From: an uncultured Prevotella sp. | Lineage (GTDB): Bacteria; Bacteroidota; Bacteroidia; Bacteroidales; Bacteroidaceae | DNA: 64,000 bases | Assembly (NCBI GenBank): GCA_944321295.1 | Contig: CALUKU010000004.1 | Location: 1 to 64,000 of the forward strand | Reading direction: 5' to 3' | Shown here: in pieces, positions 1-7,941 of the stretch | Layout: each line of letters begins with the position of its first letter | How positions within the stretch are numbered: the stretch's first letter is position 1 | Notes under the pieces: model-generated | Databases searched by the model: none | Told to the model about the DNA's origin: nothing | The model's input: only the letters and a program-made list of their open reading frames with translations | Program-made: the position numbers and the translations under genes

Positions 1-75
1 GGTGCGTTAGTTCAGCCTGGTTAGAATGCCTGCCTGTCACGCAGGAGGTCACGGGTTCGAGTCCCGTACGCACCG
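1..75 (+). tRNA. tRNA-Asp (GTC)
   Basis: The sequence folds into a full cloverleaf. The acceptor GGTGCGT at 1-7 pairs with ACGCACC at 68-74, with discriminator G75. The anticodon stem CCTGC/GCAGG (29-33, 41-45) encloses GTC at 36-38, and the T arm carries GGTTCGAGTCC. No CCA is encoded. The window begins exactly at the 5' end, so any promoter lies outside. Confidence 0.97.
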
Positions 76-107
76 CTCAAAAAGCAAGGTATGGCTCAAT
101 TCGTCGG

Positions 108-182
108 GGTGCGTTAGTTCAGCCTGGTTAGAATGCCTGCCTGTCACGCAGGAGGTCACGGGTTCGAGTCCCGTACGCACCG
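108..182 (+). tRNA. tRNA-Asp (GTC), second copy
   Basis: This copy is base-for-base identical to the tRNA-Asp at 1-75 and is separated from it by a 32-base spacer. The two probably come from one transcript that ends at the hairpin at 192-235. The tandem duplication raises tRNA-Asp dosage; no codon-usage reason is visible here. Confidence 0.97.
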
Positions 183-191
183 CTGGAATAT

Positions 192-235
192 AAAAAAGGA
201 TGCATGCTTTTCGGCTTGCATCCTTTTTCTTTTTC
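192..235 (+). terminator. Intrinsic terminator after the tRNA-Asp pair
   Basis: AAAAAAGGATGCA (192-204) pairs with TGCATCCTTTTT (217-228), followed by a further T-rich run. The symmetrical A and T tails let it also serve the convergent minus-strand gene that ends at 282. Confidence 0.85.
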
Positions 236-281
236 ATGTATGCGGTGACTGGCGCGCCCCGTATAGGGGCGCCCGGGCCGC

Positions 282-1532
282 TTATTTTATCTGCACCTGC
301 TGGTAGCCTACGAGCCTGTCGGTACGCTCGCCGGTTCCCCTATAATAAACAAGAGCCTGATATTTGTTCTCTGTTTGATAGAAACATCCGTCTGACGGCA
401 CTACGCGGCTGACGCCGTCGCGGCCCACCATTACGAACTGATATGAGTAATAGCCTTGTTTCTGCAGTATCCTTGCCGTGTAGCAACGGTTCATGTCGTC
501 ATATTCCATCCTGTATTCGGGTGCCAGCTGGTCGTTGGTCCACGCTCCGTTGACGTAGACGTCGCCGTCAATTCTTTCTGGTACTTGCAGCGTGTAGTTG
601 ACGAAGACATACTCCGAGGCTATGTCATTCTCGATGTTGTCGCTGTTGCGGATGTAGAACGCACCGTTGGCGTCCTCGTCGTAAACATAGTTGGGACGTG
701 GAACGCATGCGTAGGGATACACCTGGTAGTTCTCTCCGTCCCAGTCGATGCGGTCAATGCCCATTGTGGGGTGCGACACGTCAAGGATTTCATACTTGTG
801 GTATTCGTTGCCGGCTTGGAAGATCAGGTCGCTGTTGTGCTCCCATCTAAGGCCGTCGGCCATTGTGTATTGTGGTTTGGGGTTGATTCTTGCGTTGTCC
901 CACCTCCTGTTTTGCATCACCACCGTCTTGATTTGCGTTGACGGGTCGGTAACGTTCACCGAGCCGTAGTTCACCTGCATTGACACTTGTTGGTGTTGCT
1001 TGTTTATGTCGATGTCGGTATTCGTAGTCACGTCAAGCTGCACTCCCATGGCGTTCTCAAGCACCATGAAGCATGCCGTGAACATTGGGCGGTTGTCGTC
1101 GTTCTCGTCAAATACGGTCAGCTTATAGTTGCCGCTCATCTTCAGGCTGCAGTCTTCGTTGGGGATAGTTAGCTTGTAGTGGGTGTAGAGCACGTTCGTG
1201 TTGATTGACTCCATGCTGTTTTCAATGGTGTTGCCTTCTTGAAAGCCGTTGATGAAGTCGCTTGCGAATATCTGATCCGATACGGTCCAGTCGGCTTCGC
1301 AGTGCTCAATCTTGTACGTGTATCGGTGGTATGTGTGCGTAAGGTCGTCAAAACTGATGTTAATCCTGTCGTTGGGGCTGTGGCTCCCAAGCCTTATTAT
1401 AGGCAGTGACATCCAGTTCTGCCCCGCTACTACCTGCAACGACGCTATGCCCTTGTCGTAAATCTCGTTGTTTTGGGCGTAAGACGCGGCCGGAAGTATG
1501 GCGGAAATGAGAGCAAGTAAAGTCTTTTTCAT
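282..1532 (-). CDS. Type IX secretion system plug protein-like (DUF5103 family)
   Basis: The 416-residue product starts with a clear signal peptide (MKKTLLALISAILPAASYAQ), so it is exported. The rest matches the Bacteroidetes DUF5103 proteins, now linked to the plug that closes the SprA channel of the type IX secretion system. Visible family features are the N-terminal beta-rich segment with NDRINISFDDL, the YTYKIEHCEADW stretch, and the aromatic C-terminal domain with QKQGYYSYQF. It stands alone, convergent with the tRNA pair and divergent from the DMP19 gene. The family assignment is firm. The plug role is known for the Flavobacterium protein and is inferred here; no other T9SS gene is in the window. 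Confidence 0.8.
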   Translation of the reverse strand: MKKTLLALISAILPAASYAQNNEIYDKGIASLQVVAGQNWMSLPIIRLGSHSPNDRINISFDDLTHTYHRYTYKIEHCEADWTVSDQIFASDFINGFQEGNTIENSMESINTNVLYTHYKLTIPNEDCSLKMSGNYKLTVFDENDDNRPMFTACFMVLENAMGVQLDVTTNTDIDINKQHQQVSMQVNYGSVNVTDPSTQIKTVVMQNRRWDNARINPKPQYTMADGLRWEHNSDLIFQAGNEYHKYEILDVSHPTMGIDRIDWDGENYQVYPYACVPRPNYVYDEDANGAFYIRNSDNIENDIASEYVFVNYTLQVPERIDGDVYVNGAWTNDQLAPEYRMEYDDMNRCYTARILQKQGYYSYQFVMVGRDGVSRVVPSDGCFYQTENKYQALVYYRGTGERTDRLVGYQQVQIK

Positions 1533-1666
1533 AGGCGTTTTTATTTCAGATAACGCTGTAGGCCGCGTTTTATTGTGCGGTATGCCTTGCTGGGCGCAGT
1601 GTCGTTATCGTTCTGATGGTTCTGTAAGTTGTGTTTTTTTTAACGGTAAAAACAAACGCAATTTGT

Positions 1667-1697
1667 TTTGTATTGCTGTCAGTTTGCATTATCTTTG
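1667..1697 (+). promoter_or_regulatory. Bacteroidetes-type promoter for the DMP19 gene
   Basis: The -33 element TTTG (1667-1670) lies 19 bases before a -7 element TATCTTTG (1690-1697), matching the Bacteroidetes sigma-ABfr consensus. It sits 29 bases before the ATG at 1726. Confidence 0.7.
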
Positions 1698-1725
1698 CAA
1701 ATGAATTAATATTTATGTTTCCGAT

Positions 1726-2229
1726 ATGTACGCTATTACCATAAACGAGGATAAGGTGCGCGAGGCTGCGTCTGCCGGTTATGACGAGTTCGTTAATCTG
1801 TTTGCGGACGCTGTGATTGACCGTGTCGATGGGCAGTTTGGTGAGGAGGCTATGGCCAATCTTAATGCCGACCAGATGACTTTGGTTGCGTTTAAGTATT
1901 TGCATGACGAAGTGATGGACGGCGGTTTTGTCCAGTTGATATATAACGGCTACGGCCCGTTCGTTTTCTTCAATCCGTTTGCCAAGGTTGTAAGGATGTG
2001 GGGGCTTGACGATTTGGCGGCTTTGGCAAACAAGGCCGGTAAGTTGTTCCGTAAATATGGTAAGGAGATACAGCGAGAATGTACGGATGATGAGTTCATG
2101 GCGATGTTTGAGCAATATCCCGAGTTTGACGACCTTGACGACAAGTTTGTTGAGAATGAGGAGCGTTGGGTTGAAGAGATTGCGCGATACATTGACGAAC
2201 ACATAGACCGTTTCGCGGAAATAATATAA
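1726..2229 (+). CDS. DMP19 family protein (DUF4375)
   Basis: The 167-residue cytosolic protein contains the family signature around residues 60-80, DEVMDGGFVQLIYNGYG, corresponding to the usual E-x-x-N/D-G-G-F-x-Q motif of DMP19 proteins. The founding member is a DNA-mimic protein of Neisseria that binds a repressor. Here the C-terminal third is strongly acidic (EFDDLDDKFVENEERW), consistent with DNA mimicry, but a regulatory role is inference. It has its own promoter and lies 47 bases ahead of smpB, so co-transcription is possible. Confidence 0.75.
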   Translation: MYAITINEDKVREAASAGYDEFVNLFADAVIDRVDGQFGEEAMANLNADQMTLVAFKYLHDEVMDGGFVQLIYNGYGPFVFFNPFAKVVRMWGLDDLAALANKAGKLFRKYGKEIQRECTDDEFMAMFEQYPEFDDLDDKFVENEERWVEEIARYIDEHIDRFAEII

Positions 2230-2276
2230 ATTGGTGGAGTTTTTAACTCCTCTAATTTCTTTAATTCCTAAGAATA

Positions 2277-2756
2277 ATGAACAAGGAAGAAGAACTGATA
2301 AGAAAGAAAAGTCCTGTAAGCATACGCAACAAGAAGGCTTCGTTTGAGTATTTCTTTGTTGAAACTTATACGGCCGGAATAGTGCTTACCGGTACGGAAA
2401 TAAAGTCTATCCGACTGGGCAAGGCCTCGTTGGTTGACAGTTATTGCTATATACACAACGGCGAGATATGGGTGAAGGGAATGAACATTTCGCCTTATTT
2501 TTTCGGCTCTTATAACAATCATGAGGCCAAGCGCGACCGCAAGCTGTTGCTGACAAAGCGTGAGATACGTAAGCTTCAGGAAGCCACAAAGCAGGTCGGC
2601 TTTACAATCGTGCCTACGCTTGTGTTCATTGACGCTAAAGGACGCGCTAAGGTTGACATTGCCTTGGCTAAGGGTAAGAAGGAATACGATAAGCGGCAGA
2701 CGTTGAAGGAAAAGGAAGACCGCCGCGAGATGGACCGTGCGATGAAGCATTATTAA
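2277..2756 (+). CDS. smpB: SsrA-binding protein SmpB
   Basis: SmpB binds tmRNA and brings it to stalled ribosomes for trans-translation. The 159-residue protein has the family core: [60 protein letters not shown]. The basic C-terminal tail ([20 protein letters not shown]) enters the ribosomal A-site. Length is normal. The tmRNA gene itself is not in the window. Confidence 0.97.
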   Translation: MNKEEELIRKKSPVSIRNKKASFEYFFVETYTAGIVLTGTEIKSIRLGKASLVDSYCYIHNGEIWVKGMNISPYFFGSYNNHEAKRDRKLLLTKREIRKLQEATKQVGFTIVPTLVFIDAKGRAKVDIALAKGKKEYDKRQTLKEKEDRREMDRAMKHY

Positions 2757-2859
2757 GGATAAGCCGGGACGGAGAAAGTGGAAATGAACTAAGTATATAT
2801 GTTTTGTTATATGACTTACGCCCGTAAAACCCTATAAACGCAAGACCCTAAAACCGTAA

Positions 2860-3486
2860 ATGATGATAAAGAACTTGATTTTCGACCTTGGCGGCGTCAT
2901 CATGACAATCGACCAAAACGAGGCGTTGCGCCGCTTTAAGGAGCTGGGCGTAGCCGATATAGAGCGCAGGCTTGACCCTTACACGCAGACTGGAATATTC
3001 GGTGATGTGGAAGAAGGGAAGATTACGGCGGAGGAATTTCGCGCTGAGTTGAGTCGTATTGTAGGCCGCACGCTGTCGTTCGACGATTGTAAATATGGTT
3101 GGCTCGGCTATCGTAAGGAAGTGCCGCAGCGCAATCTTGACGCATTGAGGCGGTTGCGTGGCGAAGGCTATCGACTCATCCTGTTGTCAAACACCAATCC
3201 GTTCATGATGAGCTGGGCGTTGACAAAAGATTTTGACGGCGGCACGGGCTCGCTTGACGATTACTTCGACGCGCTTTATCTTAGTTTTCGCCTTGGCGTA
3301 ATGAAGCCCGATGCAAGGTTTTTCCAGGCAGTTATTGATAATGAGCATATCTTGCCTGAAGAAACGCTGTTTGTTGACGACGGGCCGCGTAATATCGAGG
3401 CGGCCCGCAAATTGGGCTTCAATACACTATGCCCTGAAAACGGCGAAGATTGGACGGGCGATTTGTTTGCGGCTATAGGAATGTAG
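2860..3486 (+). CDS. HAD-superfamily hydrolase (subfamily IA-like)
   Basis: The 208-residue protein has all four HAD motifs. Motif I is FDLGGVIMTID (near residue 8); the second Asp of DxD is replaced by Gly, as in many haloacid-dehalogenase and YihX-type members. Motif II is LLSNTNP, motif III the Lys in VMKPD, and motif IV VDDGPRN. It probably dephosphorylates a small sugar phosphate; the substrate cannot be read from sequence. It lies 103 bases after smpB and is followed by overlapping hairpins. Confidence 0.85.
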   Translation: MMIKNLIFDLGGVIMTIDQNEALRRFKELGVADIERRLDPYTQTGIFGDVEEGKITAEEFRAELSRIVGRTLSFDDCKYGWLGYRKEVPQRNLDALRRLRGEGYRLILLSNTNPFMMSWALTKDFDGGTGSLDDYFDALYLSFRLGVMKPDARFFQAVIDNEHILPEETLFVDDGPRNIEAARKLGFNTLCPENGEDWTGDLFAAIGM

Positions 3487-3549
3487 CCGGTTACCCGTAC
3501 TTGTTTTCGATAGTTGTCGGTCTTTGGTTGTGTTGATGTCATGTTGCAA

Positions 3550-3590
3550 GTGTTATTGTAAAATAACACGGATAAAATGTCCGTGTTTTG
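3550..3590 (+). promoter_or_regulatory. Two mutually exclusive hairpins between the HAD gene and map
   Basis: GTGTTATT (3550-3557) pairs with AATAACAC (3562-3569). ACACGGA (3566-3572) pairs with TCCGTGT (3580-3586), followed by TTTTG. The two share bases 3566-3569, so only one can form. The second resembles a weak terminator. A -7-like TAATTTTG is at 3603-3610, just before map. Confidence 0.45.
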
Positions 3591-3635
3591 CGATAAAGTT
3601 TGTAATTTTGCAAAGACTTTATATGTTGTAAAACA

Positions 3636-4496
3636 ATGTTTAAGAAGAAAAGAAGATGGCATACCGTCCCGGGACAGCCCATTACCGAAATGGACAAGCA
3701 GGTGATGTACTGGGAGAACAAGGGCAAGCTTGTGCCCACACGTGATTTGATAAAGACCCCCGAACAGATTGAAGGCATACGCAAAAGCGGCGTCGTTAAC
3801 AGCGGCGTGCTTGACGAAGTTGCCGCCCGCATACATGCCGGCATGAGCACTGCCGAGATAGATAAGATATGTTATGATTACTGTACGGGGCACGGGGCAG
3901 TGCCGGCGTGTCTTAATTACGAGGGCTTCCCGAAGAGCGTGTGCACCAGCATAAACGAAGTTGTTTGCCACGGAATACCTAAAGATACTGACATATTGCA
4001 GGAAGGCGACATAGTTAACGTCGACTTCACAACGATACTTGACGGCTATTATGCCGATGCATCGCGCATGTTTATCATCGGTAAGACCACTCCGGAGAAG
4101 GAACAGCTCGTGCGTGTGACGAAAGAATGTCTTGAAATCGGTGCCGAGGCAGCGAAGCCCTATGGCTTCGTAGGCGATATAGGCCACGCCATACAGAAGC
4201 ATGCCGAGAAATATCATTACGGTATCGTGCGTGACCTTTGCGGACACGGCGTAGGCATTAAGTTCCATGAAGAGCCCGAAGTGTTGCATTTCGGCCATAA
4301 GGGTACGGGCATGTTGCTCGTGCCGGGTATGGTGTTCACGATAGAGCCTATGGTTAACATGGGCACGTGGAAGGTCTTTATCGATGCCGACGACCCGTAT
4401 GGATGGGAAGTGATAACGGGTGACGAGCAGCCGAGCGCGCAATGGGAGCATACGTTCCTGATGACGGAGCACGGCGTGGAGATACTTTCCGCATAA
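3636..4496 (+). CDS. map: Methionine aminopeptidase, type I
   Basis: This enzyme removes the initiator methionine from new proteins. The 286-residue protein has the pita-bread fold motifs: VCHGIP, the metal ligands in VNVDFTTILDGYYADASRMF (both Asp), GHGVGIKFHEEPEV (His), TIEPM (Glu) and the last Glu in QWEHTFLMTEHGVEIL. An extra N-terminal segment of about 40 residues (KKKRRWHTVPGQPITEMD) precedes the catalytic core, as in several Bacteroidetes MetAPs. It lies 13 bases before tsaD, suggesting an operon map-tsaD-pncC. Confidence 0.96.
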   Translation: MFKKKRRWHTVPGQPITEMDKQVMYWENKGKLVPTRDLIKTPEQIEGIRKSGVVNSGVLDEVAARIHAGMSTAEIDKICYDYCTGHGAVPACLNYEGFPKSVCTSINEVVCHGIPKDTDILQEGDIVNVDFTTILDGYYADASRMFIIGKTTPEKEQLVRVTKECLEIGAEAAKPYGFVGDIGHAIQKHAEKYHYGIVRDLCGHGVGIKFHEEPEVLHFGHKGTGMLLVPGMVFTIEPMVNMGTWKVFIDADDPYGWEVITGDEQPSAQWEHTFLMTEHGVEILSA

Positions 4497-4509
4497 AAAG
4501 TTGGTTCTT

Positions 4510-5535
4510 ATGGAAGACATATATATATTAGGTATAGAGAGCAGTTGCGATGATACGTCGGCCGCAGTGCTGCGTAACGGCGTGTTGCTGAGCAACGTAA
4601 CGGCGTCGCAAGAGGTGCACAAGGCTTACGGGGGCGTAGTGCCGGAGTTGGCTTCACGTGCGCATCAGCAGAATGTCGTGCCTGTGGTTGACCAGGCGTT
4701 GAAGCGTGCAGGAGTGGAGAAGGAGCAGCTGTCTGCAGTCGCCTTTACCCGCGGTCCGGGCTTGATGGGATCGTTACTGGTAGGTGTCAGCTTTGCGAAG
4801 GGATTTGCTCGCTCGCTGAATATTCCGCTTATAGACGTAAACCATCTGCAAGGCCACGTTATGGCGCATTTTATCAAGGAGAGTGATGATGACATGTCAG
4901 CTCCTCCTTTACCGTTCATATGCCTGCTTGTGAGCGGTGGCAACTCGCAGATAGTGAAAGTAAATGCCTACAACGACATGCAGGTGTTGGGACAAACAAT
5001 CGACGACGCTGCCGGTGAGGCTATTGATAAGTGTTCGAAGGTGATGGGGCTTGGATATCCGGGCGGTCCGATTATCGACCGTCTTGCTCGTCAAGGCAAT
5101 CCCCATGCATATAAGTTCTCCGAGCCGCACATACCTGGTTTTGATTATAGTTTCAGCGGTTTGAAAACATCTTTCCTATACAACCTTCGCGAATGGGTCA
5201 AGGATGACCCTGACTTCGTGGAGCACCATAAGGAAGACCTTGCCGCAAGTCTTGAGTTTACGATTGTAGACATACTGATGAAGAAACTGAAGCTTGCAGT
5301 TAAACAGACGGGTATTAAGCATGTTGCCGTGGCCGGCGGCGTAAGCGCCAATACGGGGCTGCGCAATGCTTTCCATGAATATGCTGAAAAGTACGGATGG
5401 ACAATATACATACCGAAATTCAGTTATACTACCGACAACGCCGCGATGATAGGCATAACGGGCTATTATAAGTATCTTGACAAGGACTTTTGCTCGATAG
5501 ACAAGCCTGCTTTCTCAAAAGTGACATTTAAATAG
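4510..5535 (+). CDS. tsaD: tRNA N6-adenosine threonylcarbamoyltransferase TsaD
   Basis: TsaD transfers threonylcarbamoyl to A37 of ANN-decoding tRNAs. The start MEDIYILGIESSCDDTSAA at 4510 fits the family; a TTG at 4501 would add three residues and is less likely. Diagnostic motifs are GIESSCDDTS (nucleotide binding), the metal-binding NHLQGH, LLVSGGNSQI, DDAAGEAIDK and AGGVSANTGLR. The length of 341 residues is normal. It lies between map and pncC on the same strand with gaps of 13-14 bases. Confidence 0.97.
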   Translation: MEDIYILGIESSCDDTSAAVLRNGVLLSNVTASQEVHKAYGGVVPELASRAHQQNVVPVVDQALKRAGVEKEQLSAVAFTRGPGLMGSLLVGVSFAKGFARSLNIPLIDVNHLQGHVMAHFIKESDDDMSAPPLPFICLLVSGGNSQIVKVNAYNDMQVLGQTIDDAAGEAIDKCSKVMGLGYPGGPIIDRLARQGNPHAYKFSEPHIPGFDYSFSGLKTSFLYNLREWVKDDPDFVEHHKEDLAASLEFTIVDILMKKLKLAVKQTGIKHVAVAGGVSANTGLRNAFHEYAEKYGWTIYIPKFSYTTDNAAMIGITGYYKYLDKDFCSIDKPAFSKVTFK

Positions 5536-5549
5536 AAAAAATTAATAAT

Positions 5550-6068
5550 ATGGATTTCGAGAATAAAATTCTTAGCAAGGAGATAAGCCAGTTTATCTGG
5601 GAGAAGGACAAGACGCTCGGTACGGCTGAAAGTTGTACCGGCGGACGCATAGCTGAGGCTGTGATATTAATGCCGGGAGCGTCGAACTATTTCAAGGGTA
5701 GCATAGTGTCTTACACTAACGAGGTGAAAGAGAAACTTCTGAACGTAAGCCATGACCTGCTTGAAGAGAAGACGGCTGTTTGCGAAGAGGTTGCCATAGA
5801 GATGGTGAAAGGCGCCGTAAAAGCATTGAACGTTGATTATGCCATATCATCTACCGGTATCGCAGGACCGGCAGGCGGAACCCATGATATTCCCGTAGGT
5901 ACGATATGGTTGGCATGCGGCAGTGCCGATGACATTGTGACCTTAAAACTTGAAGGCGACAAAGGGCGTGATCTGAACCTTGCCAACGCTACGACGCAAG
6001 CCCTGCACCTGTTTTTGGATTATCTTACCGAACGCCTTAAAAATGAGGGCGAACAGGAAGAAAAATAA
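5550..6068 (+). CDS. pncC: CinA-family nicotinamide-nucleotide amidohydrolase (PncC)
   Basis: This is a stand-alone CinA C-terminal domain of 172 residues, which deamidates NMN to nicotinate mononucleotide in pyridine nucleotide salvage. Motifs seen are GTAESCTGGRIAEA (catalytic Ser and oxyanion residues), GSIVSYTNEVKEKLL, and STGIAGPAGGTHDIPVGT. The N-terminal MoaB-like domain of full CinA is absent, as is common. It is 14 bases downstream of tsaD and probably the last gene of that operon. Confidence 0.9.
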   Translation: MDFENKILSKEISQFIWEKDKTLGTAESCTGGRIAEAVILMPGASNYFKGSIVSYTNEVKEKLLNVSHDLLEEKTAVCEEVAIEMVKGAVKALNVDYAISSTGIAGPAGGTHDIPVGTIWLACGSADDIVTLKLEGDKGRDLNLANATTQALHLFLDYLTERLKNEGEQEEK

Positions 6069-6161
6069 TGCGCGTGAGTAGTTGCATGGTGCATGGATAC
6101 GGACGTTTCAACCAAGAAATAACTAAAAAAAGATTAAAAGGATTTTTATTGGCGCAAATAT

Positions 6162-6192
6162 TTTGATTATTCGGGAAAAGTTAGTAATTTTG
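6162..6192 (+). promoter_or_regulatory. Promoter of the rpmB-rpmG-DUF4295 operon
   Basis: TTTG (6162-6165) and TAATTTTG (6185-6192) are separated by exactly 19 bases, a full Bacteroidetes consensus. A leader of about 45 bases follows to the rpmB ATG. Confidence 0.8.
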
Positions 6193-6242
6193 CACTCTGT
6201 TTGGAATAAGTATCAAAATTAAAACAAAAAAAGTAGATAGCA

Positions 6243-6506
6243 ATGTCGAAGATTTGTCAAATAACAGGTAAGAAAGCTCAAATCGGAAATAATGTTTCAC
6301 ACTCAAAGCATCGCACGAAGCGCAGCTTTGACGTGAACCTTTTCAGAAAGAAGTTTTACTATGTTGAAGAGCAGTGCTGGATTAGCTTGAAGATAAGCGC
6401 TGCCGGTTTGCGTCTGATTAACAAGGTAGGTTTGGATGCTGCGCTCAAGCAGGCTGTTTCCAAAGGCTATTGTGATTGGAAAGACATTAAAGTTATAGGA
6501 GAATAA
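6243..6506 (+). CDS. rpmB: 50S ribosomal protein L28
   Basis: This is a structural protein of the large ribosomal subunit. The 87-residue sequence carries the L28 signature: [35 protein letters not shown] and [17 protein letters not shown]. It has its own promoter and lies six bases ahead of rpmG. The N-terminal zinc-binding cysteines of some L28 variants are not present as a full CxxC pair. Confidence 0.97.
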   Translation: MSKICQITGKKAQIGNNVSHSKHRTKRSFDVNLFRKKFYYVEEQCWISLKISAAGLRLINKVGLDAALKQAVSKGYCDWKDIKVIGE

Positions 6507-6512
6507 TCAACC

Positions 6513-6701
6513 ATGGCAAAGAAGGCTAAAGGCAACAGGGTGCAGGTTGTGTTGGAGTGCACGGAAATGAAGAACAGCGGTCTTCCCGGAACAAGCCGTT
6601 ATGTAACGACTAAGAACCGTAAGAACACGCCTGAGAGAATGGAATTAATGAAGTATAATCCTATTCTGAAGAAAATGACTCTTCATAAGGAGATAAAATA
6701 A
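6513..6701 (+). CDS. rpmG: 50S ribosomal protein L33
   Basis: This is a 62-residue basic protein with the L33 core [33 protein letters not shown] and the conserved end MTLHKEIK. The CxxC zinc pairs of C+ paralogues are missing, so this is the zinc-independent form. It is the middle gene of the three-gene ribosomal operon. Confidence 0.96.
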   Translation: MAKKAKGNRVQVVLECTEMKNSGLPGTSRYVTTKNRKNTPERMELMKYNPILKKMTLHKEIK

Positions 6702-6720
6702 TAATTAAATAGTTTAGACA

Positions 6721-6879
6721 ATGGCAAAGAAAACCGTCGCCACCCTTCATGAAGGTTCAAAGGATGGTCGTGCATACACAAAGGTTATCAAGATGGTGAA
6801 GAGCCCGAAGACTGGCGCTTACATCTTTGACGAGCAGATGGTGCCCAACGAGGCAGTGAAGGACTTTTTCAAGAACTAA
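6721..6879 (+). CDS. DUF4295 small protein
   Basis: A 52-residue basic protein (MAKKTVATLHEGSKDGRAYT to NEAVKDFFKN) is read from ATG 6721 to TAA 6877-6879. DUF4295 proteins follow L28 and L33 in Bacteroidetes, so a ribosome-associated role is likely, though not proven. It lies 19 bases after rpmG and ends before a strong terminator, which makes it the last gene of the operon. Confidence 0.9.
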   Translation: MAKKTVATLHEGSKDGRAYTKVIKMVKSPKTGAYIFDEQMVPNEAVKDFFKN

Positions 6880-6902
6880 TTATATTGAAACGCAATATTA
6901 AT

Positions 6903-6934
6903 AAAAAGGCCGCAATGATTTTGCGGCCTTTTTG
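6903..6934 (+). terminator. Terminator of the rpmB operon
   Basis: AAAAAGGCCGCAA pairs perfectly with TTGCGGCCTTTTT across a five-base loop. The T run overlaps the likely -33 region of the ftsY promoter, whose -7 element TAATTTTG is at 6958-6965. Confidence 0.92.
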
Positions 6935-6981
6935 TTGTAAATGTGAGTTTGTTTTACTAATTTTGTAGCAAAATAAAAAAT

Positions 6982-7941
6982 ATGGGGTTATTCGGATTAT
7001 TCAATAAGAACAAGAAAGAAACTCTTGACAAAGGCCTGGAAAAGACCAAGCAAAGTGTTTTTACGAAGATAGCCAGGGCTGTTGCGGGAAAGTCGAAAGT
7101 CGATGATGACGTGTTGGACAATCTTGAGGAAGTGTTGATTTCTTCTGATGTCGGCGTGGATACAACATTGAAGATAATACAACGTATTGAGGAGCGTGTG
7201 GCACGTGACAAATATGTTTCTGTTTCTGAGTTGAATAAGATTTTGCGCGATGAGATAGCAGCATTGCTTACCGAGAATAACTCTACAGATAACGATAATT
7301 GGGATTTGCCCACAGATCATTCGCCTTATGTAATACTTGTTGTTGGTGTTAACGGTGTGGGCAAGACGACGACAATAGGCAAACTTGCATATCAGTTTAA
7401 GAAAGCAGGCAAGAAGGTTTATCTCGGCGCTGCGGATACGTTCAGGGCTGCCGCTGTTGAACAGCTTACCATTTGGGGGGAGCGCGTCGGGGTGCCCGTA
7501 GTGAAGCAGCAGATGGGATCCGACCCGGCAAGCGTGGCTTTTGACACGTTAAGCTCTGCCAAGGCTAATTCTGCAGATGTGGTATTGATCGATACGGCAG
7601 GACGTTTGCACAATAAGGTCGGCCTTATGAATGAGTTGAAGAAGATAAAGGACGTGATGAAGAAGGTTCTTCCTCAGGCTCCTGACGAAGTGCTGCTGGT
7701 TCTTGACGGTTCTACCGGACAAAACGCGTTTGAGCAGGCCAAGCAGTTCTCGGCTGTGACACAGATAACGAGTCTTGCCATAACAAAGCTTGACGGAACA
7801 GCCAAAGGAGGAGTCGTGATAGGAATATCAGACCAGCTGAAAGTGCCTGTCAAATATATCGGATTAGGTGAGAAGATGGAAGACCTGCAGCTGTTTAATA
7901 AAACCCAGTTCGTTGATTCGCTATTTAACATTGAAAAGTGA
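6982..7941 (+). CDS. ftsY: Signal recognition particle receptor FtsY
   Basis: FtsY docks SRP-ribosome complexes at the membrane. The 319-residue protein consists of the N and G domains only; the long acidic A domain of E. coli FtsY is absent. GTPase motifs are GVNGVGKTTTIGKLA (near residue 120), DTFRAAAVEQL, VVLIDTAGRLHNK, TKLDGTAKGG and the closing GLGEKMEDLQLF. The -7 TAATTTTG at 6958-6965 lies 16 bases before the ATG. The stop codon overlaps the rimO GTG start by four bases. Confidence 0.97.
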   Translation: MGLFGLFNKNKKETLDKGLEKTKQSVFTKIARAVAGKSKVDDDVLDNLEEVLISSDVGVDTTLKIIQRIEERVARDKYVSVSELNKILRDEIAALLTENNSTDNDNWDLPTDHSPYVILVVGVNGVGKTTTIGKLAYQFKKAGKKVYLGAADTFRAAAVEQLTIWGERVGVPVVKQQMGSDPASVAFDTLSSAKANSADVVLIDTAGRLHNKVGLMNELKKIKDVMKKVLPQAPDEVLLVLDGSTGQNAFEQAKQFSAVTQITSLAITKLDGTAKGGVVIGISDQLKVPVKYIGLGEKMEDLQLFNKTQFVDSLFNIEK